Of a stretch of DNA of 64,000 nt, positions 53,211-63,021 are shown one piece after another (the stretch's first letter is position 1; every line of letters begins with the position of its first letter). A model generated the notes under the pieces. It had not been told where the DNA came from, did not search any database, and saw nothing but the letters and a program-made list of their open reading frames with translations. This stretch comes from Magnetospirillum sp. ME-1 (GTDB taxonomy: Bacteria; Pseudomonadota; Alphaproteobacteria; Rhodospirillales; Magnetospirillaceae), in assembly GCF_002105535.1 (NCBI RefSeq), contig NZ_CP015848.1, positions 4,354,985-4,418,984 of the forward strand. Direction: 5' to 3'. The translations under genes were made by a program, and so were the position numbers.

Positions 53211-54236
53211 ATGATCGCGCCGTCCCCTCCTCCCGACACTTTCAACGTCTTGTGGCTGCAGGCCGCCAGCTGCGGCGGCTGCACCATGTCGGCCCTGGCG
53301 GCCGACGATTCGGGCTTGCTGCGCGCGCTCGAACGGTTCGGCATCCGCCTGCTGTGGCACCCTTCGCTCTCCGAGGAATGCGGCGCCGAGGCGCTGGCCA
53401 CCCTCGAGGATTGCGCCACCGGCCGGGTCCGGCTGGACTGCCTGTGCGTCGAGGGCTCGGTGCTGCTGGGTCCCGGCGGCTCGGGCCGCTTCCAGATGCT
53501 GTCGGGCAGCGGCAAGCCCATGAAGGACTGGATCGCCCGCCTGGCCGCCAAGGCCAATCATGTGGTGGCGGTGGGCAGCTGCGCGGCGTTCGGCGGCGTA
53601 CCGGCCGCCGGCCACAATCCCACCGACGCCCGCGGCCTGCACTATTCCGGCTGGGATTTGGGCGGCGCGCTGGGCAAGGGCTTCCGCTCGGCCTCAAACC
53701 TGCCGGTGGTCAACATCGCCGGCTGCGCCCCCCATCCGGGATGGATCGTCGAAACCCTGGCGGCCCTGGCGTTGGGCGAGGTGACGCCCGCGCATCTGGA
53801 CGCCCTGGGACGGCCGCGCGCCTATGCCGACCATCTGGCCCATCACGGCTGTGGCCGCAACGAGTTCTACGAGTTCAAGGCCAGCGCGGCGCGCCCCTCG
53901 GATCGCGGCTGCCTGATGGAGAATCTGGGTTGCCGCGCCACCCAGGCGCCCGGCGACTGCAACATCCGCCGCTGGAACGGCTATGGCTCGTGCACCGATG
54001 GCGGTTACGCCTGCATCAACTGCACCTCACCCGCCTTCGAGACGCCTTCGGGTCCGTTTCAGGAAACCGCCAAGGTGGCCGGCATCCCGGTCGGCCTGCC
54101 GGTGGACATGCCCAAGGCGTGGTTCGTGGCCCTGGCGGCGCTGTCGAAATCGGCGACGCCCCAGCGGGTTCGCACCAACGCCCACGCCGACCACGTCATC
54201 GTTCCCCCCGCCCGCCGGCCTTCGAAGACGCCATGA
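53211..54236 (+). CDS. hupU: NiFe hydrogenase small subunit, H2-sensor type (HupU)
   Basis: A 341-residue small subunit without the Tat (RRxFxK) signal peptide or C-terminal membrane helix of respiratory uptake hydrogenases. Proximal cluster ligands are seen in CGGC (21-24), GSCAAFGG and GCAPHPGW; the medial and distal cluster region has HHGCGRNEF, GCLMENLGC and CINCTSP. This is the domain layout of HupU/HoxB regulatory subunits. It is followed by the large subunit with an ATGA overlap. No Hyp maturation genes or HupT kinase are in the window. Confidence 0.9.
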   Translation: MIAPSPPPDTFNVLWLQAASCGGCTMSALAADDSGLLRALERFGIRLLWHPSLSEECGAEALATLEDCATGRVRLDCLCVEGSVLLGPGGSGRFQMLSGSGKPMKDWIARLAAKANHVVAVGSCAAFGGVPAAGHNPTDARGLHYSGWDLGGALGKGFRSASNLPVVNIAGCAPHPGWIVETLAALALGEVTPAHLDALGRPRAYADHLAHHGCGRNEFYEFKASAARPSDRGCLMENLGCRATQAPGDCNIRRWNGYGSCTDGGYACINCTSPAFETPSGPFQETAKVAGIPVGLPVDMPKAWFVALAALSKSATPQRVRTNAHADHVIVPPARRPSKTP

Positions 54237-55678
54237 CCAACGCCCCCACCCGCCTGATCGTCGGCCCCTTCAACCGGGTGGAAGGCGACCTCGAAGTCAC
54301 GCTGGACGTCACCGATGGCGTGGTGGCCGAGGCCCGCGTCAACGCCCCCCTCTACCGTGGCTTCGAGCAGATCCTGCAAGGCCGCCCGGCCGCCGATTCC
54401 CTGGTGATAGCACCGCGCATCTGCGGCATCTGCTCGGTATCGCAATCGGTCGCCGCCGCCCGCGCCCTGGCCGGGCTGGAGCGCCCCGACATTCCGGCCA
54501 ACGGCACGCTGGCCGCCAACCTGATCCTGGCGGCCGAGAACGCCGCCGACCACCTCACCCACTTCATGCTGTTCTTCGCCCCCGATCTGGCGCGGGAATG
54601 CTATGGCGAGCGCTCGTGGTTCGCGCTGGCGCGCCGGCGTTTCGCGGCGGGCGATGGAGAATGCGCCCGCGCCCTGCTTCCCGCCCGCGCCCGTTTCCTG
54701 CATCTGATGGGCCTGCTGGCCGGCAAGTGGCCACACTCCCTGGCGCTGCAGCCGGGTGGCGTCACCAAGTCCGTCGATCCGGGCGAGAAGATCCGCCTGC
54801 TGTCCATCGTCTCCGAATTCCGCGAAGCCCTGGAAACCCACCTGTTCGCCGCCCCGCTGGAAGCCGTCGCCGCCCTGGACGGCGTCGGCGCCCTGGAGGC
54901 CTGGGCCGATGCCGCGCCGCCCGGGCAGGGCGATTTCCGCCTGTTCCTGCACATCGCCCGCGACCTGAACTTCACCACCCTGGGGCACGGTCCCGGCCGC
55001 TTCATCTCGTCGGGCAGCTTCGGTCTGTTCGCCCCGGGCGTCTGGACCGGCCAGGCCCTGTCGGAGTTCGATCCCGCCCTGGTGAGCGAGGATCACGCCC
55101 ACAGCTGGATGGAGGGCGGAATCCTCCCCCCCTTCTCGGGCCAGAGCATGCCCTCTCCCGACAAGGCCGAGGCCTATACCTGGTGCAAGGCACCGCGCCT
55201 GGACGGCCGGGTGGCCGAGGTGGGCGCCCTGGCCCGCCAGGTGGTGGACGGCCATCCCCTGGCTCGCGCCCTGGCCGCCGCCCGCCCCGGCGGTTCGGTG
55301 CACGACCGGGTGGTGGCGAGATTGCTGGAACTGGCCCGGCTGATCCCCGCCATGGAAGGCTGGATTCGCGCCATCCGCCCGGGCGAGCCGTTCTGCGCCC
55401 CGCCCTCCCAGCTCATGGACGGCCAATCGGTGGGGCTGGTCGAGGCGGCCCGCGGGACGCTGGGCCATTGGCTGGGCCTGCAGGGCGGCAGGATCGCCAG
55501 CTACCAGATCGTCGCCCCCACCACCTGGAACTTCTCGCCCCGCGATGCCCAAGGCAATCCCGGAGCCCTGGAAACGGCCCTGGCCGGAACCCCGGTCAAC
55601 CCCGGCGAAACCACCCCTGTCGCCGTCCAGCACGTGGTCCGCTCCTTCGACCCATGCATGGTCTGCACGGTGCATTAG
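54233..55678 (+). CDS. hupV: NiFe hydrogenase large subunit, H2-sensor type (HupV)
   Basis: A 481-residue large subunit. The nickel-site motifs are RICGICSVSQS (Cys64, Cys67) and the C-terminal DPCMVCTVH (Cys475, Cys478). The protein ends directly at this histidine, so there is no C-terminal peptide for a maturation protease to cut, as in HupV/HoxC sensors and some group 2 enzymes. FNRVEGDLE near residue 13 matches the family. With HupU it would form a cytoplasmic H2 sensor. Decayed mobile-element DNA begins right after its stop. Confidence 0.9.
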   Translation: MTNAPTRLIVGPFNRVEGDLEVTLDVTDGVVAEARVNAPLYRGFEQILQGRPAADSLVIAPRICGICSVSQSVAAARALAGLERPDIPANGTLAANLILAAENAADHLTHFMLFFAPDLARECYGERSWFALARRRFAAGDGECARALLPARARFLHLMGLLAGKWPHSLALQPGGVTKSVDPGEKIRLLSIVSEFREALETHLFAAPLEAVAALDGVGALEAWADAAPPGQGDFRLFLHIARDLNFTTLGHGPGRFISSGSFGLFAPGVWTGQALSEFDPALVSEDHAHSWMEGGILPPFSGQSMPSPDKAEAYTWCKAPRLDGRVAEVGALARQVVDGHPLARALAAARPGGSVHDRVVARLLELARLIPAMEGWIRAIRPGEPFCAPPSQLMDGQSVGLVEAARGTLGHWLGLQGGRIASYQIVAPTTWNFSPRDAQGNPGALETALAGTPVNPGETTPVAVQHVVRSFDPCMVCTVH

Positions 55679-55764
55679 AACAACTAATTGATATTATTGA
55701 TATTTTTAGCCACCCTCCACATCGCCTCCACTTCCCCTCCATATCGAGGCTCGGGTTGTAAAAA

Positions 55765-56037
55765 TCATCCGGTCTGCACTTCGATCCACTCGGAGCCGCG
55801 AACGTCACGATAGATCGAAGTCATATCCGCCGACTTGTGCCCCAGCAGGGCTTGGGCATTGATGCCCTGTTCGGTGTAGAGCCGGGCAGCCAACGACCGG
55901 ATTTCATGGAAGGTCGGAGGCGTTTTGCCCGCCGGAGCCCTCACCCCGGCCCCATCCCGACACCGGGCAAATTTCTGGCTGATGGTGGTGTCGCGGATCG
56001 CCGCCCCCGGCTTGGCCTTGGCGCAGCGCCGTTCAAC
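55765..56037 (-). pseudogene. Tyrosine integrase C-terminal fragment
   Basis: The minus strand encodes about 90 residues ending at TGA 55765 with the C-terminal part of a phage-type tyrosine recombinase: RDTTISQKFAR, then TPPTFHEIRSLAARLY (HxxR box), QALLGHKSADM (GH box) and SIYRDVRG (catalytic Tyr). The first catalytic Arg and the arm-binding and core-binding domains are missing: the frame runs into a truncated permease gene on the other strand near 56030. It is a relic, not an active gene. Confidence 0.82.
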
Positions 56038-56723
56038 GGCTGCTGTTCCAGCCCCTGGTCTACCTGCTGGTGTTCGGCGGCGTGCTGGGCGGAACCAGGG
56101 TCGGCGGCGGAATCGATTACGCCCAGGTGGTGGCGCCGGGCATCGTCGCCATCGTGGTGATGAACTCGGCCATGGCCGTGGTGGGCGGCATGTTCGTTAC
56201 CGGCTACTACTTCCATGCCATGGAGGCGTGGCTGCTGGGGCCGATCACGCTTCGGGGCTTTCTTGGCGCTCTGGTGGCCGGAGCCACCGCGATGGCAATG
56301 CTGGCCGGGGCCACCGCCCTGGTGCTGATCCGGCTGGTACTGGGGCTCTCACCCGCCGAGCCGGTCCTGGCCCTGGCGGCTATCGTCTTCGGCGCTGCGG
56401 CCTTCAGCCTGCTCTTCGCCATAGCCTTCGCCCTGCCGCGAACCCCCGACAAGGCCCAGAGCGTCCTGGCCTTCGTCATGATGCCCATGATGTTCTTCGG
56501 CTGCACCTTCTATGGCTGGGATAGTCTGGCCTGGCCCTGGAACGCACTGGCGCTGCTGATGCCCACCACCTATCTCAGCGAGACGTTGCGCGCCACCTAT
56601 GGATCATCGGCAACCCTTCATGCCAGTCCATGGCTGATGGCCGCCGGACCGGCCGTCCTGGGAGGGCTGGCGGCCCTGAGCGACCATGTGTTCCGACGGC
56701 GCTTCCGGGACTTCCCCTGGTGA
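56031..56723 (+). pseudogene. ABC-2 type permease, N-terminus lost
   Basis: About 231 codons of an ABC-2 (drug/polysaccharide export) permease: LLFQPLVYLLVFGGVLGG, then APGIVAIVVMNSAM, several membrane segments, MMPMMFFGCTFYGWD and a LMPTTYLSETLRA end block, as in NodJ/DrrB-like proteins. The first membrane helix and N-terminal cytoplasmic part are absent; the sequence upstream is the integrase remnant. A GTG at 56070 could still start a shortened protein. No ATPase partner gene is present. Confidence 0.78.
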
Positions 56724-57003
56724 CCGAAACGCCCCTGAACCTGAGATGGAGCCAAGGGATCATGGGCGCCACGCCTCCTCGGCCGCCCCGCTGGCCGGGG
56801 CCGTCGCGGCTGGGGTTGCGGCAAGCCCGCCAAAACCATCCCCTAACCATCTGATTTCATTGAGCGGAAAATTGCCGTTTCCCGACGTTTTCGACCGCCA
56901 CAAATTTCAGCTGCCTCATTGAATTTACGTCAGAATCCCCCGACCTCCCACACCTCCATGGCCTGCACCGTCCACTAGGGTCGACGGCTCAAACGTCTGA
57001 CCG
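56724..57003. other. Decayed intergenic segment with a hydrogenase-tail echo
   Basis: About 280 bases without a gene. At 56958-56978 it encodes M-A-C-T-V-H-stop, almost the last seven codons of hupV. No similarity to hupV is evident upstream of this. It probably marks the far edge of an integrated or deleted element. Confidence 0.45.
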
Positions 57004-57690
57004 TCAGGCAAGCGGGTCCAGGCGAAGCCGGTATCCCACCCCCGGATCGGTGACGATCAACCTGGGCCTAGCCGGATCGTCCTCCAGCTTCTGGCGCAGC
57101 TGGTTGACGTAGACCCGCAGGTAGGCGGTGTCCTCCACATGGGCCGGCCCCCAGACCTCCTTGAGGATATGCCTGTGGGTCAGCACGTGGTCGGGGTGGC
57201 GGGCGAGGAAGGCCAGCAGGTCCCATTCCTTGCGCGACAGGTGGATTTCCGAACCGGCCTTGCTGACCACCAGACGGTCGAGATCGATTCGGAGCGGGCC
57301 GCTCTCCACCACCTGTCCCCCGTCCTTGGCCGCGCGGGGGCGAAGCACGGCGCGGACCCGGGCCATCAGCTCGGCGACGCCGAACGGCTTAGCCACGTAA
57401 TCGTTGGCGCCCCGGTCCAGGGCCTCCACCTTGTCCAGTTCCTGGGCGCGCACCGACAGCACGATGATGGGCAGATCCGAGGTTTCGCGTACCTCGGAGA
57501 TCACTTCCTGTCCATCCAGGTCGGGCAGGCCGAGGTCGAGGATCAGCAGGTCCGGCTCCCGCTCGCGGATGGCCGCCAGGCCGGCGGCGGCGCAATCCGC
57601 CTCGGCCACCTCGTAGCCGTTGGCGGCCAGGGAGATGCGCAGGAACTTGCGGATCTGCGGTTCGTCGTCGACGACCAGGATACGGCTCAT
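57004..57690 (-). CDS. kdpE: Response regulator KdpE
   Basis: A 228-residue OmpR-type regulator. The receiver has VVDDEPQIRKFL, Asp in LLILDLGLPDLDG and Lys in YVAKPFG; the DNA-binding winged helix has LSRKEWDLLAFLARHPDHVLTHR and YLRVYVNQLRQKLE. It starts at ATG 57690 inside the kdpD stop (TGATG) with GAGGAGGGG just upstream. It activates kdpFABC under potassium limitation or osmotic stress. It is the last gene of the kdp operon. Confidence 0.95.
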   Translation of the reverse strand: MSRILVVDDEPQIRKFLRISLAANGYEVAEADCAAAGLAAIREREPDLLILDLGLPDLDGQEVISEVRETSDLPIIVLSVRAQELDKVEALDRGANDYVAKPFGVAELMARVRAVLRPRAAKDGGQVVESGPLRIDLDRLVVSKAGSEIHLSRKEWDLLAFLARHPDHVLTHRHILKEVWGPAHVEDTAYLRVYVNQLRQKLEDDPARPRLIVTDPGVGYRLRLDPLA

Positions 57691-60377
57691 CACCCCTCCT
57701 CGCCGGCCACATCGGGAGGCTGTGGCAGCGGCAGGCGGATGATGATGGCGGTTCCCGATCCGTGCAAGCCGGCTTCGGCGCGGATGGTGCCGCCATGGGC
57801 CTCGACGATGCCGCGGCAGATGGCGAGCCCAAGGCCGGTCCCCGCCGGCTGGCTATCGGCCTGGTTGACCCGGTAGAACATGTCGAACACCTTCTCGCGG
57901 TCGGCCTCGGGGATACCCGGCCCCTGGTCGGCCACCTCGATGGAGATATGGTCGGCGGCCTTCCTGGCCCAGACCTTGATGCCGGTGCCGGGCGGCGAAT
58001 ACTTGCAGGCGTTGTCCAGCAGATTGAAGAACACCTGGCCCAGCAGGACGGCATCCACACACAGCAAAGGCATGCCGGGATCGATGTCCACCTTGACGGC
58101 ATGGGAACGGGTCAGCCGGGCCGCCCGCTCCACCGCGCCGCCGACGATGTCGGACAGGTCGGCCCAGTCGATGCGGGGTTTCAGCGTGCCGCTGCCCAGC
58201 CGGGTCATGTCCAGCAGGTTCTGGACGAAGCGGTTCAGGCGTTCGGCTTCGTCCTGGATGGTCTGGGCCAGATCGTGGCGGTTGTCGGCGCTTAAAGCGC
58301 CATCATAGCTGATCAGGCTGCTGGCCGCCCCCATGATGGACACCAGCGGCGTCCTCAGGTCGTGGGACAGCGACGACAGCAGGGCCGAGCGCAGACGCTC
58401 GCGCTCGGTCACCACCCGCGCCGTCTCGATATCGGCGACCAGGATGGTGCGCTCGATGGCCACCGCCGCCTGATCGGCCAGGGTTTCCAGCAGACGCATC
58501 TGGGCCGGGCTGGGCAGGTCGGCGTCCTCGCTCATCTGCACGCCCAGCACGCCCACGGCGCTGCGCCCGGTGCGAAGGGGCAGGAACAGCCACAGGGCCG
58601 CGGGCAGGGTCGCGGAACCGCGCCCGGCCGGCTTGCCGTGGACCCAGGCCCAATCGGCGGCGGCGGCGGACTTGTCGTCCAACTGATCCTCGGGCGGGTA
58701 GCCGGCGGCGATGCCGAGACGGCCGTCCACCGGCAGCAGCACCAGCGACCGCCCGCGAATGGTGTCGGCCACGTGATGGACCACCGCCCACAGCACGTCG
58801 TCCTGGGTGGCCGCCCCCGTCACCTTGCGGCCGAAATCATAGAGATTGGCGGTGCGCCGGGCGCTTTCCCGGCTGGCCCGGACCTGGGCGCGCAGCCGGC
58901 TCGCCATGCCCGAGACGATGAAGGCGGCGATCAGGAAGAAGGCCAGGGTCAGCAGGTTTTGCACGTCCGAGACGGCGAAGGTGAAGCGCGGCTCGGTGAA
59001 GAAGAAGTTGAAGGCAAGAAAGCTCGCCACCGAGGCCAGAATGCCGGGCCGGAGGCCGAACCGCATGGCTACCATCATCACCGCCAGCAGATAGGCCACC
59101 GAAATGCTGGCCACCGGCAGCCACAGGTCGATGGCGAAGCCCAGCCCGGTGGCGGCGGCAGCCCCTACCAGGGCAAGGGCGAGACCCAGCCAGTCCTGGG
59201 GTTCGGGCCGCGGCGCCGCCGGCCGCGGCGCCTTGCGGACATCCTCGGCATCGTCGCCGACCACCAGGATGTTGAAGGCCCCTCCCCGCTCGACCAGCCG
59301 ATCGGTGACGGTGGCGGAGAAGCGGTCCAGCAGCCGCAGCCGCCTGGGGCGCCCAACCACGATCTGTGTGGCGTTACACTCGGCGGCCGATGCCAGGATA
59401 GTGGCCACCACGTCGTCACCCTGCAGGTGGGCCGTCTCGCCCCCCAACTGGGCGGCAAGCCGTATGGCGGCGGCGATCCGGTCCTTGTCGGCCTCGGGCA
59501 GCGTCAGGGTGTGGGAGGTCTCCACCGTGACCGCCATCCAGGCGGCGCCCCGGCGGTCGGCGGCACGCTTGGCGACCCGGACCAGCCGGTCGGAATCCGT
59601 CCGCTCGTCGATGCAGACCATGATGCGCTCGCGCGCCGGCCAGGGACCGGCGATGGCGTTGGTGCGCATGTAGTCGACCATCTGGGCGTCCACCCGCTCG
59701 GCGGCATGGCGCAGCGCCATCTCGCGCAGCGCCGTCAGGTTGCCGGGCGAGAAGAAATGGCCGACGGCGCGGCGCGCCTGTTCGGGAACGTAGACCTTGC
59801 CCTCGTTCAAACGCTTGATCAGATCCTCGGGCGGCAGGTCGATCAGCTCGATCTCGTCGGCTCCGGCCAGCACGCCATCGGGCAGGGTCTCTCGCACCTT
59901 GACGCCGGAAATCCGCTCGACCACGTCGTTCAGGCTTTCCAGGTGCTGGATGTTCAAGGTGGCGTAGACGTTGATACCGGCGGCCAGCACCTCCTCCACG
60001 TCCTGCCAGCGCTTGAGGTGGCGCGAACCGGGAACGTTGGTGTGGGCCAGTTCGTCCACCAGGGCGATGGCGGGGCGCCGGCTGATCAGCGCGTCCAGGT
60101 CCATCTCGCGGAACTCGCGCCCCCGGTACTCCACCAGACGGGCCGGCAGCACGTCGAGGCCCTTGACCAGGGCCTCGGTCTCCCTGCGGCCATGGGTCTC
60201 GACCACCCCCGCCACCACGTCGACGCCGTCCCTGAGGCGTTCATGGGCGGCGCACAGCATGGCATAGGTCTTCCCTACGCCGGGCGCGGCGCCGAGGAAG
60301 ATCTTCAAGCGCCCACGCCCCTCCCGCCGGGCCTGGGCGAGAAGGGCGTCGGGCGAGGGACGTTGCGGCTCGCTCAT
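57690..60377 (-). CDS. kdpD: Sensor histidine kinase KdpD
   Basis: An 895-residue KdpD. The N-terminal KdpD domain has Walker A GAAPGVGKT and DELAHTNVPGSRH; a Usp-like domain follows (about 245-370), then four membrane helices (about 400-490), a GAF domain, HisKA with SLSHDLRTPLVSIMG, and HATPase with LDNACKYSPPGTGI, DQGPGIPE and GTGLGLAI. The ATG at 60377 gives MSEPQRPSPD; a GTG three codons earlier is the alternative. It senses low potassium and phosphorylates KdpE. Confidence 0.95.
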   Translation of the reverse strand: MSEPQRPSPDALLAQARREGRGRLKIFLGAAPGVGKTYAMLCAAHERLRDGVDVVAGVVETHGRRETEALVKGLDVLPARLVEYRGREFREMDLDALISRRPAIALVDELAHTNVPGSRHLKRWQDVEEVLAAGINVYATLNIQHLESLNDVVERISGVKVRETLPDGVLAGADEIELIDLPPEDLIKRLNEGKVYVPEQARRAVGHFFSPGNLTALREMALRHAAERVDAQMVDYMRTNAIAGPWPARERIMVCIDERTDSDRLVRVAKRAADRRGAAWMAVTVETSHTLTLPEADKDRIAAAIRLAAQLGGETAHLQGDDVVATILASAAECNATQIVVGRPRRLRLLDRFSATVTDRLVERGGAFNILVVGDDAEDVRKAPRPAAPRPEPQDWLGLALALVGAAAATGLGFAIDLWLPVASISVAYLLAVMMVAMRFGLRPGILASVASFLAFNFFFTEPRFTFAVSDVQNLLTLAFFLIAAFIVSGMASRLRAQVRASRESARRTANLYDFGRKVTGAATQDDVLWAVVHHVADTIRGRSLVLLPVDGRLGIAAGYPPEDQLDDKSAAAADWAWVHGKPAGRGSATLPAALWLFLPLRTGRSAVGVLGVQMSEDADLPSPAQMRLLETLADQAAVAIERTILVADIETARVVTERERLRSALLSSLSHDLRTPLVSIMGAASSLISYDGALSADNRHDLAQTIQDEAERLNRFVQNLLDMTRLGSGTLKPRIDWADLSDIVGGAVERAARLTRSHAVKVDIDPGMPLLCVDAVLLGQVFFNLLDNACKYSPPGTGIKVWARKAADHISIEVADQGPGIPEADREKVFDMFYRVNQADSQPAGTGLGLAICRGIVEAHGGTIRAEAGLHGSGTAIIIRLPLPQPPDVAGEEG

Positions 60378-60387
60378 GCCGATCACT

Positions 60388-60969
60388 TCACTTCATGGGC
60401 CAGCGCTCGTCCAGAGCCATGTTGAGCTTCAGCACGTTGATGCGGGGTTCGCCCAGAATTCCGGCCTCGCGGCCCTCGGTGAGGCGGGCGATGAGGGCGC
60501 GGATTTCCTCCTGGGGGGCCCGGCGGGCATTGGCCACCCTTTTCACCTGCCATGCCGCCGCCGCCGGGGTGATGTGGGGGTCGAGCCCCGAGGCCGAGGC
60601 GGTCAGCAGGTCGGCCGGCACCGGATCGGCCTGTCCAGGATGGGCGTCCAGCAGCGCCGCCTTGGCGGCGGCCACCGTGTCGGCCAGGGCCTTGGCGCTG
60701 GGGGCGAGGTTGCTGGCCCCGGAATTGGCGGCGTCGTAGGGCTGCTTGGCGGTGGCCGAGGGCCGGCCCCAGAAATAGCCGGCCAAGGTGAAGCTCTGGC
60801 CGATCAGCGCCGAGCCCACCACCTTGCCGTCCTTCTCGATCAGGCTTCCCTGCGCCTGCCAGGGGAAGGCGAGATGGGCCAGGGCGCTCACCGCGCCGGG
60901 ATAGGCGAAGCCGGTGACGGCGGTCAGCGCCGCCAGCAGGGCAAGGGAGGAACGCAGGTCTTTCCACAT
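60388..60969 (-). CDS. kdpC: Potassium-transporting ATPase subunit KdpC
   Basis: A 193-residue KdpC with an N-terminal membrane helix (SLALLAALTAVTGFAYP), the family segments GSALIGQSF, YFWGRPSA, SGASNLAPSAKAL and VPADLLTASASGLDPHITPAAA, and the C-terminal GILGEPRINVLKLNMAL. The ATG at 60969 has GGAG 8 bases upstream; a GTG three codons earlier has none. It stabilises the KdpAB complex. Confidence 0.96.
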   Translation of the reverse strand: MWKDLRSSLALLAALTAVTGFAYPGAVSALAHLAFPWQAQGSLIEKDGKVVGSALIGQSFTLAGYFWGRPSATAKQPYDAANSGASNLAPSAKALADTVAAAKAALLDAHPGQADPVPADLLTASASGLDPHITPAAAAWQVKRVANARRAPQEEIRALIARLTEGREAGILGEPRINVLKLNMALDERWPMK

Positions 60970-60982
60970 GGATGTCACTCCG

Positions 60983-63013
60983 TCAGGCGAGGCCGAGAAC
61001 GGCCACCGCCATGTCGATCAGCTTGATGCCGGCGAAGGGCGCCACCAGCCCGCCCAGGCCGTAGACGGCCAGGTTGCGCTTCAACAGCGTCTCGGCGTCG
61101 GCGGGACGGTAACGCACGCCTCTGAGCGCCAGGGGAATCAGGGCGACGATGATCAGGGCGTTGAAGATGATGGCCGACAGGATGGCGCTCTCGGGGCTGG
61201 CCAGCCCCATGACGTTCAGCGCCTGAAGCTGGGGATAGGAGGCCAGGAACAGCGCCGGGATGATGGCGAAGTACTTGGCCACGTCGTTGGCGATGGAGAA
61301 GGTGGTCAGCGCGCCCCGGCTCATCAGCAGTTGCTTGCCGATCATCACGATCTCGATCAGCTTGGTGGGATCGCTTTCCAGATCGACCATGTTGCCGGCC
61401 TCACGCGCCGCCTGGGTGCCGGTGTTCATGGCAACCCCCACGTCGGCCTGGGCCAAGGCGGGAGCGTCGTTGGAGCCGTCGCCGCACATGGCCACCAGCT
61501 TGCCGCCCTGCTGGTGCTCGCGGATCAGCTCCAGCTTCTTTTCCGGCGTCGCCTCGGCCAGGAAGTCGTCCACTCCGGCCTCGGCGGCGATGGCCGCGGC
61601 CGTCAACGGGTTGTCACCGGTGATCATCACCGTGCGGATGCCCATGGCGCGGAGCGTGGCGAAGCGTTCGCGGATGCCGGGCTTGACGATGTCCTTCAGG
61701 TGGATGACGCCGAGCGCCCGGCCGTTCCTGGCCACCACCAGCGGCGTGCCGCCCGCCTTGGCCACCCTCTCCACCAGCCCCGGCAGGTCGCGCGGGGCGA
61801 AATCGGCCACGTGGCGGAGGATGGCGTCGGACGCTCCCTTGCGGATGCTGTCTCCCGACGTGTCCACCCCGCTCATGCGGGTCTGGGCGGAAAAGGGCAC
61901 GAAGGTCATCTCGGCGACGGGATCGGCAAAGCCGAAGCGCGTCCGGGCCAGGGCGACGATGGACTTGCCCTCGGGCGTCTCGTCGGCCAGCGACGACAGG
62001 AAGGCGGCTTCGGCCAGATCGCGCTCGGGGATGCCGGGCAGGACCAGGAACTCGGACGCCTGCCGCGCCCCCAGGGTGATGGTGCCGGTCTTGTCCAGCA
62101 GCAGCACGTCGATGTCGCCCGCCGCCTCGACGGCGCGGCCCGACTTGGCGATGACATTGAACCGCACCAGCCGGTCCATGCCGGCGATGCCGATGGCCGA
62201 CAGCAGCCCGCCGATGGTGGTGGGGATCAGGGTGATGAACAGGGCGATCAGGAACACCATGGGGATGCTGGTTCCCGACCACGAGGCCCAGGCCGGCAGG
62301 CTGGCCACCACCACCAGGAAGATCAGGGTCATACCCACCAGCAGGATGGAAAGGGCGATTTCGTTGGGGGTCTTCTGCCGCCTGGCGCCCTCGACCAGGG
62401 CGATCATGCGGTCGAGGAAGGTTTCGCCCGGATTGGCGGTGATGCGCACCACGATGCGGTCGGACACCACGCGGGTGCCCCCCGTCACCGCCGAGCGGTC
62501 ACCACCCGATTCCCGAATCACCGGGGCGGATTCACCGGTGATGGCGCTTTCGTCCACGGTGGCGATGCCGGTCTCCACATCGCCGTCGCCGGGAATGACG
62601 TCACCGGTCTCGCAGATCACCAGATCACCGGCCTTGAGACTGGCGGCGGGAACGCTGGTGGGGCCGCTCCCCGACAGGTCGGCGACCTTGCGGGCCACCG
62701 CTTCGGACTTGCTCCGCCGCAAGCTGGCGGCCTGGGCCTTGCCGCGTCCCTCGGCAATGGCCTCGGCGAAATTGGCGAACAGCACGGTGAACCACAGCCA
62801 GACGCAGATTTGGACGGTGATCCCCACCGAGGCTCCGACGGCGACGTCGCGCAGGGTCAGCACGCTGGCGGCCAGCGACACCAGGGCAGTGGTGAACATG
62901 ATGGGATTGCGCACCAGTTGGCGCGGACCCAGCTTGATCAGGGCGCCCTTGGCCGCCTGGGCCAGGATGGGGCCGTCGAACAGCGACAGCGCTTGGGGGC
63001 GGTGGATGGTCAT
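60983..63013 (-). CDS. kdpB: Potassium-transporting P-type ATPase subunit KdpB
   Basis: A 676-residue P-type ATPase. The phosphorylation motif DKTGTIT is near residue 305, TGES lies in the A-domain (ITGESAPVI), and the hinge has [10 protein letters not shown] and [18 protein letters not shown]. About seven membrane helices are seen. It hydrolyses ATP to drive potassium uptake through KdpA. The gap to kdpA is 8 bases. Confidence 0.97.
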   Translation of the reverse strand: MTIHRPQALSLFDGPILAQAAKGALIKLGPRQLVRNPIMFTTALVSLAASVLTLRDVAVGASVGITVQICVWLWFTVLFANFAEAIAEGRGKAQAASLRRSKSEAVARKVADLSGSGPTSVPAASLKAGDLVICETGDVIPGDGDVETGIATVDESAITGESAPVIRESGGDRSAVTGGTRVVSDRIVVRITANPGETFLDRMIALVEGARRQKTPNEIALSILLVGMTLIFLVVVASLPAWASWSGTSIPMVFLIALFITLIPTTIGGLLSAIGIAGMDRLVRFNVIAKSGRAVEAAGDIDVLLLDKTGTITLGARQASEFLVLPGIPERDLAEAAFLSSLADETPEGKSIVALARTRFGFADPVAEMTFVPFSAQTRMSGVDTSGDSIRKGASDAILRHVADFAPRDLPGLVERVAKAGGTPLVVARNGRALGVIHLKDIVKPGIRERFATLRAMGIRTVMITGDNPLTAAAIAAEAGVDDFLAEATPEKKLELIREHQQGGKLVAMCGDGSNDAPALAQADVGVAMNTGTQAAREAGNMVDLESDPTKLIEIVMIGKQLLMSRGALTTFSIANDVAKYFAIIPALFLASYPQLQALNVMGLASPESAILSAIIFNALIIVALIPLALRGVRYRPADAETLLKRNLAVYGLGGLVAPFAGIKLIDMAVAVLGLA

Positions 63014-63021
63014 GGGAGCCT

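Noticed and set aside
53211-55678. Energy-conserving uptake hydrogenase
   Set aside because: No Tat signal or membrane anchor on the small subunit and no cleavable C-terminal extension on the large subunit; the pattern is that of a sensor hydrogenase.
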